Source of the DNA: Turritopsis dohrnii
Lineage: Eukaryota > Cnidaria > Hydrozoa > Anthoathecata > Oceaniidae
Assembly: GCA_027922465.2 (NCBI GenBank)
Contig: BQMF02000060.1
Coordinates: forward strand, 1,054,001-1,118,000
DNA length: 64,000 bases
Direction: 5' to 3'
Shown: one piece after another, positions 24,501 through 37,979 of the stretch
How the letters are laid out: every line of letters starts with the position of its first letter
How positions within the stretch are numbered: position 1 is the first letter of the stretch
Translations under genes and position numbers: made by a program
Notes under the pieces: model-generated
What the model saw: the letters and a program-made list of their open reading frames with translations, nothing else
Told to the model about the DNA's origin: nothing
The model's database searches: none

Positions 24501-27500
24501 ATGCAACAATTCATTCTAGTGTAACAAGGCTTGTATCTAGGCCCGGTTTAAATTACCAGATCGTATCTGGTAATGATAAACATATTTTTTCCCTCACAAC
24601 AAACGGCTATCTTACAGTGCAACGCAAAGTTGATCGTGAAGAAAAGGAGAGGCATAGATTATATATCACTGTGGTACAGGAAGAGTACGACATTTTGATG
24701 GAAGGTCCCGTCAAATCTTATGTTGTTGTTGATATTACAGTTGCCGACATCAACGACAATTATCCGTATTTTCGATCACCACCATCATTCCATGTTATCG
24801 AAAATCTACGAAATAATAGCATGATTGGCCAACTGAAAGCAATTGACGAAGATGAAGGAAGAAACGGAAGATTGGTGTTTGCGTTACATGATATTTCGTC
24901 GGTGATGTTTGACATTGATGGCAATGGAACAGTTTCACTCAGAAATCAGTTAGACTACGAGACGCAGAAACTTCACCAATTTCAAGTAAGGGTGTGTGAC
25001 CAAGGCGACATAGAACTTTGTATTGTTCAAACTGTGAATGTATATGTTGATGATGAGAATGATAACGCCCCGATCTTTAATCAGCTTTCAAGAAAATTGA
25101 CGCTTTTCAATAACATAAGCGCAGATAAGATTATTATGACGTTAAATGCCAGTGATGCTGACAGTGGTCGAAATTCTCAACTCAGCTTCAAATTGATTAA
25201 TCATGAGGATGTTTTTGAAGTCAATAGTAGTAGTGGACATCTTAGCCGGAAGAATAGCACTAAACTCATTGTCAATAAAACATATCATCTTAAAGTTAGA
25301 GTGAACGACCACGGTATACCACAGCAAAAAACGTACGCAGATATTAGCTTGTACATCGATGAAGTGAACACTCCTCCACGGTTTCGTTTTCCCATCCAAA
25401 CAATTGATCTCCGTGAAAACACATCTCCAAGCCAGCACATAGCAGTCATAGAAGCCACTGACAACAACACGGGTGCTAATGGAAAACTGACATATTCCCT
25501 TTCGACAAGCAACAACGAGTCGATTGACTTCTTTTCTATTAACTCGTCAACCGGGGTTTTGGAGCTGCTCCTTCCTGCCGATCGAGAGATCATCAGTAGT
25601 TTTAATTTAACTATTTTGGTTTGGGATGACGGTACACCATCATTGAATGACCTCGCTTTCATCATCGTCAATATTGTTGACGAAAATGACAACACACCAA
25701 CTTTAATCAGTCCACTAGAAGTGACGGTAGACGAAGACTTTCCCATTGGCGAGGTCTTTTATCAAGTCAGGGCAATTGATAAAGATGCAGGAGAGAACGG
25801 CAGAATAAAGTACACTTTGTTATCACACTCCTCCTTCTTGCTTCTTCATCCAACCAATGGTGAGTTGAAGTCGTTGGTACCGTTTGATCATGAATACAAA
25901 ACAAGTTACACTTTGTCCATATCGATACAAGACTTTGGTATACCATCACTTGCAGTTACAAAAAACATTACATTAACTATTCTTGACGTAAATGATTCTC
26001 CGCCACGGTTCATTGAAAGAAGATACAGCGCACAGTTAGAAGATGGTCTTCAGATCGGAAGTTTTGTGTTAAAGCTTACTGGTACCGATGACGATTCCTT
26101 AGCGAAAAATTCCAAAATGAGATTTGCGATTGAAGGTACATCTCGAGTTGTGATTGACCAAACCACAGGAGTTGTTTTAACCAATGACGTACTCCCGAAC
26201 GGAACAGATTTTCAATTTCGGGCAATCATTTTCGATCCAACAAAACCGCTGTTTCGAGATACAACTAATGTCTCTGTCAGTGTCGCAGCCACAGGACTTT
26301 TCCCGCAAATAAATCACCAAAAGCAACTCTTTTTTTACATCCACGAGAACGATGAAACATTTAAGTACCTTCCAATCACTAAAATTAATGGCTCAAGTCC
26401 ACTGGATGGACCACCAAGTACGTTGTCATACACAATAGAGGAGGGAATGAATGACTTTTTTATTCAAAATGACAATGGCCGAGTTTACTTACGCCACTCA
26501 TTGGATTATGAGTTGGTGAATCGTCACGTGGTTTGGATCAAAGTTGAGGATTCCCAATTGCCGCCTCTGTCGTCGTATGTCCTGCTCATCGTTTATGTCG
26601 TCAATAGTAACGACAATCCACCACGGTTTTATCAGAACCAATCAGTTTTTAAAGTTTTGGAAAATATGCCAATCAACTCCACAATAGGATCATTGACGTA
26701 TTATGACTTAGATGGTGAAAATTCGGCCGGTCTGTTTCATTTGAATGATTCCAAGCAAGTTTCAATTGATCCAACAACTGGCGTTCTCTACACAACCGAC
26801 ATTTTGGATTATGAGAGGTGTAAGGAAGTGTATTTTAACGTGATGGTTTTCGATCCCGTAAAAACTGATTACAAAGATAAAATATGGATTACCCTTTACG
26901 TTGAGAACACAAATGATAACCCACCAATGGTGAAGCAGTTTCACAACGTCAGCCTACCTGAAAATCAATCAATCAGAACGGATCTTTTGGAAATACAAGC
27001 GTTTGATTATGACGGTCTCGATAATATAACATATCAAATCAATTCCACTGTTTTTGCTATTGATGAATCACAAGGAGTTGTTTGGCTAAACAAGACACTT
27101 GACCGTGAATCAGTTGATTTTTTTGTCCTTAATGTGACGGTAACCGATGGGAGATTCTTTAACTCAACGATAATTTACGTGCATGTCCTGGATGTTAACG
27201 ACTCTCCTCCGCAGTTTAAAAACAATTATATGAATTTTAAGGTCATGGAAAATGAAAAAGCAAACACCATCCTACGCAATATATCAATTTCGGATCTCGA
27301 CGACGGAGAGAATTCTAAATACTCTGTTTCATTCTCCACCAATGAGAGTGCGGCGTTAGATCATATCAACATAACTTCAACCGGAAAGATCATCTTGCTG
27401 AGAAACGCAAAAATTACAGGGCAGCCGATTATATTTAGTTTCTTCGTCACGGCAGAAAATATTGCCGAACCATACTTTATGACGTCAGCTACTGTCACTA

Positions 27501-30500
27501 TTCAATTCGTCGACATCAACAATCATCCCCCTGTTTTTAACCAATCAGAATACAGCTTGTATATTTTCGAGTCAACGAAAGTCGGTGAACCATTGATCTC
27601 TGTATATGCTGTCGATAAGTACGACGTCGGTAAAAACGCTTTTGTATTGTACAACTTGACGGGACATATGTCGCATCTATTTTCTATTGACAGCATGAAC
27701 GGAACGGTAAGCGTCAGTTTGCCTATCCAAAGATATGTAAAAAAATGGCTGTCATTGGTGGTAAGCGCGTTTGACCAAGGAAACCCATCGCTAATGGCCT
27801 CCTGCGTCTTAAATATTTTCGTTGAAGAAGACAATACAAACCCGCCTCAAATTTTGTATGCCCCGTATGAAGAAGTTATTCCAGAAGATATACCTATAAA
27901 TTACGCGGTGCTACAGATATCGGCCTATGATTCTCAAAGCAAATCCGATCTAACATATGAGATTTTATCTGGAAATGAAGGAAATTCTTTCTCCATATCA
28001 CCGAACGGTTCCATCGTTACAAGAAAAAACATCGATTATGAAACGGTGCAATTTTTCGTCCTCAATGTAGCTGTTACTGATCGTAATTTTGTCAAGTCGA
28101 AGTCGTCGTATGTTAACGTCAATATAACCGTCGCTGACATAAACGATAATCCTCCTGTTTGGAATAAACCTACATACTATGCGGAGATTCCTGAAAGCGA
28201 AACGAACTTCAGTCTTAAAGTAGCAGCTCGAGATGCTGACTCAGTTCTTTACAATCAACTTAGTTACGTCATAGAGGAAGAAAACTCAAAGTTCAGCATA
28301 AACAGAGTAACAGGAGAGATATCGTTCGAAAATTCTTTTGATTACGAACGACAGTCAATGTATACTTTTTCCGTTGTTGTTAAAGATAACGGAAATCTGT
28401 CAGCAAAAGTCAATGTCACCATTTCCGTACAAGGAGTGAACGAATTTTCTCCGGAATTCATCTCGCGTGAATACAATTTTAGCGTATTTAGAAATTCACA
28501 AGTTGGAACAGTCGTGGGGATTGTTCAGGCCATCGATAAAGACCTCGGACCTGGTGGGACGTGCGTGTATATAAGCACCATGCCAAACAATTATGGAATA
28601 GGTTTAAATGCTAAGACTGGTGAAATCGTTGTATCTGGGACACTGATGGAAATGTCTCTCGATTTCAAAGTAATCGTTACAAATGAAGATAGGGCATTAC
28701 AAGATTTACGAAACACAGACCAGGCCCATGTACACGTTGATATTTTAGCTGGACCAGAATGTTTCGCATTCAAAAAATGTGTTTATCTGGCGACTGTATT
28801 TGAAAATGTTCACGTGGGCACAAATGTTATTAACGTCTCCACCACAATCAAGAACGAATCAGCTACTGTGATTTTCAGCTTGCAAGATTCAGACGCGAAC
28901 AGAATGTTTGCTATCGATCCTCAGTCTGGCGTCGTATCAGTGGCAGCCATCTTAGATCGCGAATTAGTTGATCGATACAATATCACTGTTATCGCCAAGA
29001 GTGACGATGGCAAATCCACATCAGCAATTCTATTGGTTGATGTGCTAGATGTAAATGACTGCCGTCCAATTATAAAGCAGTGCCAAGGAAGCATCTTGGA
29101 AAATGCGGAAGTAGGAAGCACAGTTCTTACGTTAGAGATTGTAGACGATGATCTCCAGCCGAATACGTGGCCATTTACATTGATGACCAACCATCCAGCC
29201 TTTGGTGTTTCTCAATCTATTGGAACAGTTGTAACTAAAATACGTTTTGATTTTGAGAAACAGAAACGCTACATTTTCAATCTCACCGTTACCGATAACG
29301 GCGTCCCGAAACTATCAAGTACGACAGAATGCGTTGTTGTGGTTACAGATGTCAATGATAACGAAGGACGACCACGTCACTCGCATGTGATTGTAAATTA
29401 TGATAACGCCAGTCCAACATCACTGTTTGTCGGCGACATGTCGCCTATAGACGACGACGAGGCCGATAACTACACATGTTCTGGTTTGAGAACGGACAAT
29501 TTTTATTTTCAGCCAGGTAGCTGTAGATTATTTGTAAAAAAAACTGCCTTAAACCAACAAAATACTTCACTCCGTTATAACGGTACATTTAACGGAACAA
29601 TCATAAATTGCCGCGCTGATGTCTCTCATTTCAACATAGAATTATTTCCGAACTCACAAAAACTCTTGATAACTGCAAAAGATGTATCAGCTCATCATTT
29701 CATCAGGATATCTTATGTCGCGTTTCTACGTTACGTCAATCTGATTGGTCGAAATCAATCAAGTTGTTATCAAAATGAAGCAAGAATAATTTCAGTTCAA
29801 TTTCAAGGGAATAAACTTACTATTATTCTGTTACTCCCTCACGCATCGCAAATCCGTAAAACGCAACTAATCAATGCTTTGATCATCAATTTGAACACAG
29901 TGATGGAGATCTTCAAGAGCTCCGAAGTAGTTGTTGATTACGATCCCTGTAAAGGCTATTGCAATTTACAATCCAAGTGTAACTACCAAATACATTCAAA
30001 AGGATCGGAAATTTTGAATACAGAACATGTAGTTTTTAGTTCCCTCAAGCACAAAGTTTTAAAATCCTGCTCGTGTTCCATTGGATGGGTTGGAAAACAA
30101 TGCAAAGACATTCCCAGAAACTGTAAACAAAATCCTTGCTACAATCAAGGCCGTTGTGAGGAAACACCAAACGGACTCGTGTGCATTTGCAATAAAGGTT
30201 TTCACGGCAAATATTGCCAAATTGTAATTTCCCCGTGTGATAGTCAACCATGTTTAAACAATGGACAATGTACTAACAATGATCCAAAGTACCAGTGTAA
30301 TTGCCAATTTGGTGATTTTGGGAAACAATGTCAAATGAGAAGTTTCAATTTTCAGCCTGGAAGTTCCATGAAGAAAACAATGACCATGACACTCACGAGG
30401 TTGAACATAAGCTTTAAGTTTGCCAGTGTCGAACAGGCTGGATCTCTTATAGTTATTTACAACAACGACTCGCTTTTGACTGTAGAGGTGCTAGATTCCA

Positions 30501-33500
30501 AACTGAAGTGTCAGATGAGAATTGCTGGTAATTATATCCTTGCTTCCAGTGATGTATCAGTTTCTGATGGGAAATTTCACGATTTTCAATTAACTGTTAA
30601 CGAGAATGTAAGTGAATGTTTCTCGTGTATTTTGTGAAGAACGGCTAGTTAGGTAACTGTCTCGTTATGAGCGGCTAGTTAGGTGACTGTCTCGTTATGA
30701 ACGGCTAGTTAGATTTTTTTAGATGTTGACAATGGTCGTTGATGGATCTCAGGTTTCTGTTAATTACGCCCCACCTTGGTAAGTTGAGTCCAAGTACAGG
30801 GCGTGAAAATTTTACTACGAAATAGTTGATAGATTTCATCTTGAAAAGCATTTCATCTGTAAATATTACATGTTTTTACAATACTACCAGTTGGTTGTTA
30901 GATGTGGGCGTTCATCGTACATTCTACACCACCAACCAGAATAGGCGTTTTGAATGGGCGTGTTAAACGTTATAATTGTGATTTTAGCGTGACGTCATCT
31001 GTCCACGTAATAAACATTGGAGCTGTTGAATCCTTTCGTGTGTTCAGAAAATATTCAAGTTCTTTATCTGCAGTCGAGTTCATCGGTTGTATGGGGAATA
31101 TTTGGATCGACTCTCTCCTCATCAATCCATCAAATACTCTCCGAACTGAAGGCGTTACTGTTGGGTGCAAACGGGCAGAAATATCAAAAATATGCTCGTG
31201 TGGAAATGGTGGAAAATGTCTTGATCTATGGTCAAATTTTCAATGCTTGTGTCCTGGTGGATACATATCAAAGAAATGCACGAAAGGTTGGCCACTCTTA
31301 AGCAGTTAATTCTTAAGCAGTTAATTCTTATTTTGTTTTGAATCCATACGTTTTTAAAAGTTTCTTTGCTTAAAAATTTTGATAAATGTGAACGAATAGT
31401 CCTTTTCTACTACTATTCGTTAAGTGTCATCAAATCAGAAGACATAGAAATATTTTGTATTTAGAATTCCAAGCTGTTACGTTATCTGGATCCAATCTCG
31501 TTGCTTTGTCTTTCACTGAGAGCTACAGAAGAAAGAAATTGCTGGGGAAGATTGTCCGGCAAAGAAGGGATGTTCTGAAACAGGATAGTTTTATCAGCGT
31601 CCAGTTTCGAACGAGAAACAAGAGTGGCGTCTTGTTCCGTTCTACCAATGAATTTGGTTCAACGAAATTATTTGTGAGTTACTTTATAAAAAAGAGCATA
31701 AAGGAAATACGTCACTATTTTTACTTTCATTATCCACCCTGTTTACGCCCATCCTTAATGGCGTTTATTTTTATGACGCGACTTGGGCTAGTGATTAATA
31801 TTTATATGAGACAGTCTTTCTGTGGACGTTTGAAAAGTAAATGTTTATTTATTTGATTTCAGCTTCAATATGATAGCATCCATTACTACTTTGAAAGCGG
31901 CAGTGAAACAGGCTTTAGTAGGATTCCACAAGCAAACCCAAACGACGGCTTGTGGCATAATGTCTCGATGCAAGTTATAGAGAATTCTGTTTCACTGGTT
32001 TTTGATGGGTTTCGATCAACCAAACACTTTTTCAGAAGACCTGCACACCAATTCATCAATTCCAACATAACGACTTTTTATTTTGGAGAAGGTTTCAAAG
32101 GTTGTCTTGGCAAAATCAGAATGAACGAAGACTTGGTATACTTAGCAAGTCCAACTACATTGTTCGCTACTAAATCTTTCGGCGAGCAACATGTGAAAAC
32201 GGGCTGCATATCGAGCGACATCTGTGGAGGAGAACCATGCAGAGCATTGAATGAAAGTCATTGTATTGATAAATGGGAGAGCTTTGAATGTGTGGCTCCT
32301 GGTGCATGCTTGTCTATTCCATGTCAGAACGATGGTCAGTGCATTCCTAAAGAATCTGGTAGGTTTTCGTGTGATTGTCACAGAACCTCGTTTACAGGAC
32401 AGTTTTGCGAGCTTCATGAGTTATGTGTTGGTGTAACATGCGCTCGTTCAAAACTCTGTCAAGTCTACGGGAATCAAACGGCCTGTGTAGCGGTGAACGC
32501 GGCCGTTGCTTTCGACAAAAAGTACATAATTATCATAATTATCTTAGCTGTCATACTTTTATTGGCTGTCTTTTTGACGTTTTGTGCTACGAAGCGAAAA
32601 TGGAACAGCAGAAAAATTGAAAAAGTTAAAGAAAACTACTTCGGTAGTGGGATCTACAATGCTGGTCAAGACTTAGACGAGAGAACTCCATCTGAACAAG
32701 ATGTTAATGTAAAGACAACCGATCTTAACACGTCGAGTTTGTCGTTGCCGGCTGAGTTCACGACAGCCAACAGTTATCACTCAAAGAATGCATCTCTCCA
32801 CAGATTTCGAAGCGTTGATGAAATCGCTGGTTTCCAAAGAGGTCTATCTACCGAAAACCTGCTCCGTTACTCATATGAAAGTATGGTGTCAAGCCACAAG
32901 GCTGATCATGTCTGCTTGAAACAGCTGTCCTTTCCAATTGAGAGTGGTTTTGAGTCTACTGGCAGCGATATCATCAATCAAAATGCAGAAATTGAACGCT
33001 CATCGGTCGAAGCATACAATTTAGATGATGCAAGTGTTGGATACAGTGAAATGAGTTTTCAATATGATGTACGTCCGTCAATGCCATTTACCAATCTACA
33101 GCATCAAAATCAACCAGGATCGAAACCTTGTTGCCGAAACTATATTTCATCTCTGCAAACCTTAGATGACGAAAGTGTGAGACTTGATGACGAAATGTGC
33201 GTTCCGCGTGATCGATTATTCCAACAAATTCCTGATTTTCAACAGATCGACCAAGGCTCGAATTTTACCGAAAGCTATCTATCTGACTCAAGTACATTTT
33301 CCTCTTCTGATAGCGATGTATCGTTTACTTGCAGTGAATGTGAGTATGGTACAATGAGTCAAAACAAAGGAAGACGTAATCCCGGCTACGTCTTTTCAAA
33401 ATTAGACCTGGTGAATTTACGGCGAGACCAAATTAGCAGTTCCGACTCATCGGAATGTTTCAGTTCTATGACGTCGTTTTCAAACTGTGATTCAGTCAGT

Positions 33501-33653
33501 TCGAGTCAATGTTCCAAGAAACATCGACGCAAAAGACGCATGCGCGAACGTCGAAGTCCCCCTAAAAGAAACAGGTCGTATAACGATACAGCAGTTTTGA
33601 AATCGCAGAGCTTAGTGAATGTTCCTGAAGTGATAGTCGAAGAATATGTGTAG
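18525..33653 (+). CDS. FAT4/Fat-type giant protocadherin (six coding exons)
   Basis: Coding exons: 18525-23004, 23340-30607, 30723-30778, 30988-31286, 31465-31673, 31863-33653, joined in frame to about 4,700 residues. The start is followed by a hydrophobic signal peptide (MLNLVCILLVCILSSKCAKA). Counting DxNDNxP-type linkers and their degenerate positions gives about 33-34 cadherin repeats, the number usual for Fat proteins. After a spacer come three EGF-like modules (about 29940-30340), LamG1 (exons 2-4), one EGF, LamG2 (exons 5-6), further Cys-rich/EGF modules, a transmembrane helix (about 32521-32595) and a Ser-rich tail of about 350 residues. One helix and two LamG domains with an EGF between them match FAT4/Drosophila Fat, not FAT1-3 (one LamG) or CELSR (seven helices). 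Fat proteins bind Dachsous and act in planar polarity and Hippo signalling. The C-terminus EEYV could be a class III PDZ ligand. Confidence 0.93.
30636..30712. repeat. 32 bp tandem repeat in a Fat intron
   Basis: About 2.5 near-identical copies of a unit containing CGGCTAGTTAGGTGACTGTC lie in the short intron between the exons ending at 30607 and starting at 30723. The unit length is about 32 bp and the copies differ at a few positions. Confidence 0.85.
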
Positions 33654-36474
33654 TTTTTTATTTATTGATAACAGCTTTTATACTAATTATTATCAGAATA
33701 CTGTTGAGCAGTAGGAGAGGTTGGGGATACAACTGTTGTTTTTAGTTTATCAAATGTATCATAAAATCCAAAACATCACCTCACTTCTTGCACAAATAGA
33801 AGACTTGGGCATCTCACCATGTTATTGTGTTTTTAATTTTGCCAATTTCAAACAATGATCTGATTGATAGGACTTAGTAATGACGTCACGGTAAGCAAAC
33901 TCACCACGATGACGATATCAGCCATCCTGCAGTACCAGTCAAGTACCAAAACGAGGGGCTGATAATTTCAAAGATTTTACTTTAATATCTATAAACCTTT
34001 CCCTCCGGTATTAAACTTTATTGCCACGACTACGAGGAAACCAATTATCAAGCCAATATGACGTAGCCAAAACTCTGACTATGGATGTTCCATGTCGGAC
34101 TGGAAATAAATGTGAACCGTGGGAGTGTTTTAAAATTTTATGGGATACATTATAAACAATGTGACATCTTTTGAAATTGCGAGTATTGGTTTCAGATAGT
34201 TACTGCTTCCATATATCTTTAGCGTTTATATATAACACCAGTTGATGATCAGTTAAGTTGGTAGGACCCATGGACCCATAAAGAAATTTTTAAATATTTC
34301 CTCATAACGTAATAAAAACATCCCCCGCCTTATAATAAATATCATACACGTCAGATAATCACCCAATGTTACTTTTTTCTTTGGTGTTGTATTTCTGAGA
34401 ACTCGCTTCTTCCTCATCAATACAAACTTACAAATCAGTGTTTACAAATCAGTGCCCCAAGTTGGGCATCATGCTAGAGCGTTAAGTTTGGTGAGAATAA
34501 GCATCGACGAATATTGCAGCACTTCCGGCAAAGTTGGGTCGTAATCGTCGACACCTCTATAATCGAAAAAAGCAAACAAACTTAACCATAGTAGGTACTA
34601 GGTTTGAATAAATGGTTTGAATGAAATAATATGAACTTGGATCGCCAAGAGAATGTTTTTATTTTACTTCTGAGAAATGATTCAGTCAATTCTAAGAAAA
34701 TGAATGTTTTTCTTGTTTTGAAGTGGATTGATATTATAGGCCTTAACACTTGTAGAAGACCATACGATGAAAAAATGAATGTTCAACGAATCATAAATCC
34801 GCCAAAACAAGTGGATCACCACTGGTGAATACAGCCATCAAGTATTCCTTTACTTCCCTGTTACGTCACATATGATGCGTGGGGACTGGACACTATAACC
34901 GACTTTCAGAGCGAAAGGGTGTGTCATGGTGGCTGTTTTTTTATTGCGAACGTTCCTGGCGTATTTTGTTGCAGGTCCTCCATACCAGTCAAAAACGCTA
35001 AGTAATAAGTAATCTTATTATAAAAGCAAATATCGAATTTTCACTTGAGAAAGGATTCCATTTGAGTTTTGGTAAACCTCCCAAAGAACATGGACTGCAG
35101 AAAAAGACAAGTAGAAATGAAAAACTATTCTAAGAAAGTTGAACTTGAGTTTCATTTGTGTTCAAAATGAAGATCGTTTGATATGAAAGAAAAATGGAAA
35201 TATATAAACTGATATTAAAACAAATGAACGCGGTTCAAAACCTTTGTATTTCTTAAAAATTCTTTGAAGTAAAGTTTAGATCTTTTCTTCACTAACTTTA
35301 ACAAGAGCCATAGTGAAAATGGTAGCAGCATTTCAAAACTTTTTCAAAACGAACCAAATAAATACAAATTCTGATACTAGATACTGATTCTGAATTTCTG
35401 CATAAACCTTTTTAAGTCTCAGTTACACGACGTTTGAAGGTTGGCAAGTGTAAGTATGGCTTTATAAAGAGTCACCAAAAACTCTTACTGCTTAGAACGA
35501 AATGGAAATTTTGCAGACTGTAAAGACTGTAAAAGGCTGTAAAGCGTGTAAACTGCTGACTAGAGTACTAGAGTAGCAGTTGAAAGAGTCTTTTTTCAAT
35601 ACGGTTTTTTCCTTCGGTGCTATCGTTACACGAATACTCTAGTCGGCCCTTGGTTCGATAACGTCTTAAACAGCGGCGTTGTGTGTATTTCCCTTCGTTA
35701 AGTTACTTTCTAGAATTTAAGATTTCAGCTCAACAGTTGATCAACTCAAATGCGACGCGATTCCTTGCTTTGTTGGACTGATACTGTGTATCAAACATGC
35801 CGTCAGAAGTGGCTTTGATGCTTTAGTTGGAAAGATTTTAATGGATAGTATAACTAGAGCGCAAATCAATCTCCTTTACTTACGACTGAAAGTGACATGG
35901 TGTCAAAGATCTTCAAAGAATTACCTGTTGTAGATATTAAGCCATGTAACATACTCGAAGAGGTCGTGGGCCTAGCAAAATGTCCGGCGGTTTAGTTTGT
36001 TTTGCATTTTACACATGTCGCATTCTCAGTTCCTCCGATGGTTTAATGTGAAGACCAAAGGAAATTAAATATTTCATGAATGCTAGATGTTGAAATAAAT
36101 AGGAGAGATGTGTAAAGAATATCTGAGTCAGAAAGCAATTACGGACAGATGTTTATATTGGATTAAGAAAACGTTTCTGAATATAAAAAGCGATATTGTT
36201 TTTTATTCCTTCCAAAATTCTTTTGCTTAAAACCTACCGTTTTTGAAATTAAAAAAATTAGTTCCGATCATATTCCATTTCTCTTCCTTGTCCCCCAACA
36301 GATGTTTACAAAACTTAATAAGAACTTCTTGTTTATATACTGCCATCAACTTGTGTTTTCGGATCAACAAATAGCAGTGTTATGCAACAATTATCACCAA
36401 TTATTTTTATATCCGTACTTTCACTTGAGAGCAGATAAGAAACACAAGTTTCAGATGGTCAGAGGAGTCTAACA
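33654..36474. other. Intergenic region, Fat-type cadherin to VGAT-like gene
   Basis: About 2.8 kb of AT-rich DNA between two plus-strand genes. Only short ORFs occur (for example 34631-34828) and none has recognisable motifs or splice context. A CRE-like TGACGTCA lies near 33882. A pyrimidine-poor acceptor-like TTTCAG lies about 20 bases before the next start codon. I see no complete transposon. Confidence 0.5.
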
Positions 36475-37979
36475 ATGTCGCTGAAAATGTTTTGGAAGAA
36501 AATTTGTGGAGAACGCAATAAGTATCAGCCATTGGTTTCTACTGTTGAGGAACCAACAGAGATGAAAATCCAACTGAAGAACAATCCTCAGCAAAACAAG
36601 ATCTCCTCCTTCAATGCTTTCTGGAATATTTCTAATTCGATTCAAGGCGTTGCTATTCTAGCCATGCCGTATGTCATCAAAGGTGGAGGATGGTGGAGTG
36701 TACTTGGAATTGCTGTTATTGCACTCGTTTCCAACTATACTGGTCAGATACTTATCGATTGCCACTATGAAGAAGTAACCAATGGAATGACGGGAGAGGT
36801 GGTGCGGCTAAGAACACGGTACGTCTGTTTGATTTCTTGTTACAAAGATTTTCAAAACAATATCATAACTGCATTACTTCGATAATCTGCAAATTCGATT
36901 GGTCACTATTAGAACAACTTAACTTTCTTTCACATAGGGGATCGTATGCAGAAATAGGAGCAACTATTTTTCCAAAATTCGGCAAAACCATGGTGATGAC
37001 TGTTCAGGTTTTGGAGTTATTGTTCATGGCAACGCTTTATCCAGTTGTTTTTGTATCAGTTATGAGAAATCTGTTTTCGCATTGGCAACTCTCTTTCGTC
37101 ATATGGATTACCATATTTGGTGTATTTATGCTACCGAATGTATTTTTCCGTCAACTCCATCACATTTCAATAATGAGTTCGTTAACTGTGGCATCAGCCA
37201 CTGCTGTGTTTATGGCAGTGTGTTTGTACTGCTTCACCGAAGTTAACAGCTGGGATGTGAAAAATTTGGAAACATTTTCTTGGAAGGAATTTATTGCCTC
37301 CTTGGGTGTGGTTATTGCCAGTTATTCATCACAAATGTATTTGTCAGTCATAGAAGCAGATATGAGAGAGCCGGAAAAGATTGGACGTGTGATGAATACT
37401 GGTTATTGTGCAATGACTGTGTTGAAGATTGGAATTGGCGTCATTGCTTATATGACGTTCGGCATTAGTACGTCGGAAGTCGTGACGCTGAATCTTCCTT
37501 CCGGCATTCTTTTAACAGGTGTCAACATAGTGGTCATCATACTTGCTATGTCGTCATACACTTTGCCAATGTTTACAGTATTTGAGATACTTGAACAAGA
37601 CGCCTCGTGGCTTGTCAAAGGGGACGATGTTTGTGACATAGAACATGATACTGAGGAAGGACAAAAACTGAACATTCGAAGAATAGTTATCCGGGTTGGT
37701 CTTGTACTCTGTACATTGATCATGGCAGCTACTGTTCCACATTTTTGTCTATTGCTCTCCTTCATTGGTAGTTTCACTGGCACATTCTTGGAATTGGTGT
37801 TTCCTTGCTGTTTTTATTTGATCTTGAAGTTCGAAAAGTTATCTAAATGGACCATTGTACTTAACGTATTGATTACGTTTGTTAGTTTGTTCTTTATGAT
37901 AATTGGGATGTGCTTATCAGCCATATCAATTGTAAAAGCTTTCAAGCTTCATACCAAAGAAGTGTGGACAGTGGATTGA
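36475..37979 (+). CDS. SLC32/VGAT-like vesicular amino-acid transporter
   Basis: Two exons, 36475-36818 and 36938-37979, joined in phase 2, give a protein of 461 residues. A hydrophilic cytosolic N-terminus of about 45 residues is followed by the family's first membrane segment: FNAFWNISNSIQGVAILAMP with YVIKGGGW, which parallels the WNVTNAIQG/LGLPYAILHGGY motif of VGAT. Further matches are YTGQILIDCHYEE, GEVVRLR, SYSSQMYLSVIEADM (VGAT: FSYTSQIFLPSLEGNM), VVTLNLPSG and VPHFCLLLSFIGSFTG. About 9-10 membrane helices can be drawn. The family (amino acid/auxin permease fold) loads GABA or glycine into synaptic vesicles using the proton gradient. Substrate cannot be inferred, and invertebrates often have several VGAT-like paralogues. 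The N-terminus is shorter than in vertebrate VGAT. Confidence 0.9.

Noticed and set aside
30902..30987. ATG at 30902 as start or exon continuation in the Fat gene
   Set aside because: Joining the strong donor at 30779 to an acceptor at 30901 or 30939 gives an immediate stop. The acceptor ending at 30987 restores the frame and a typical LamG strand, so 30902-30987 is intron.
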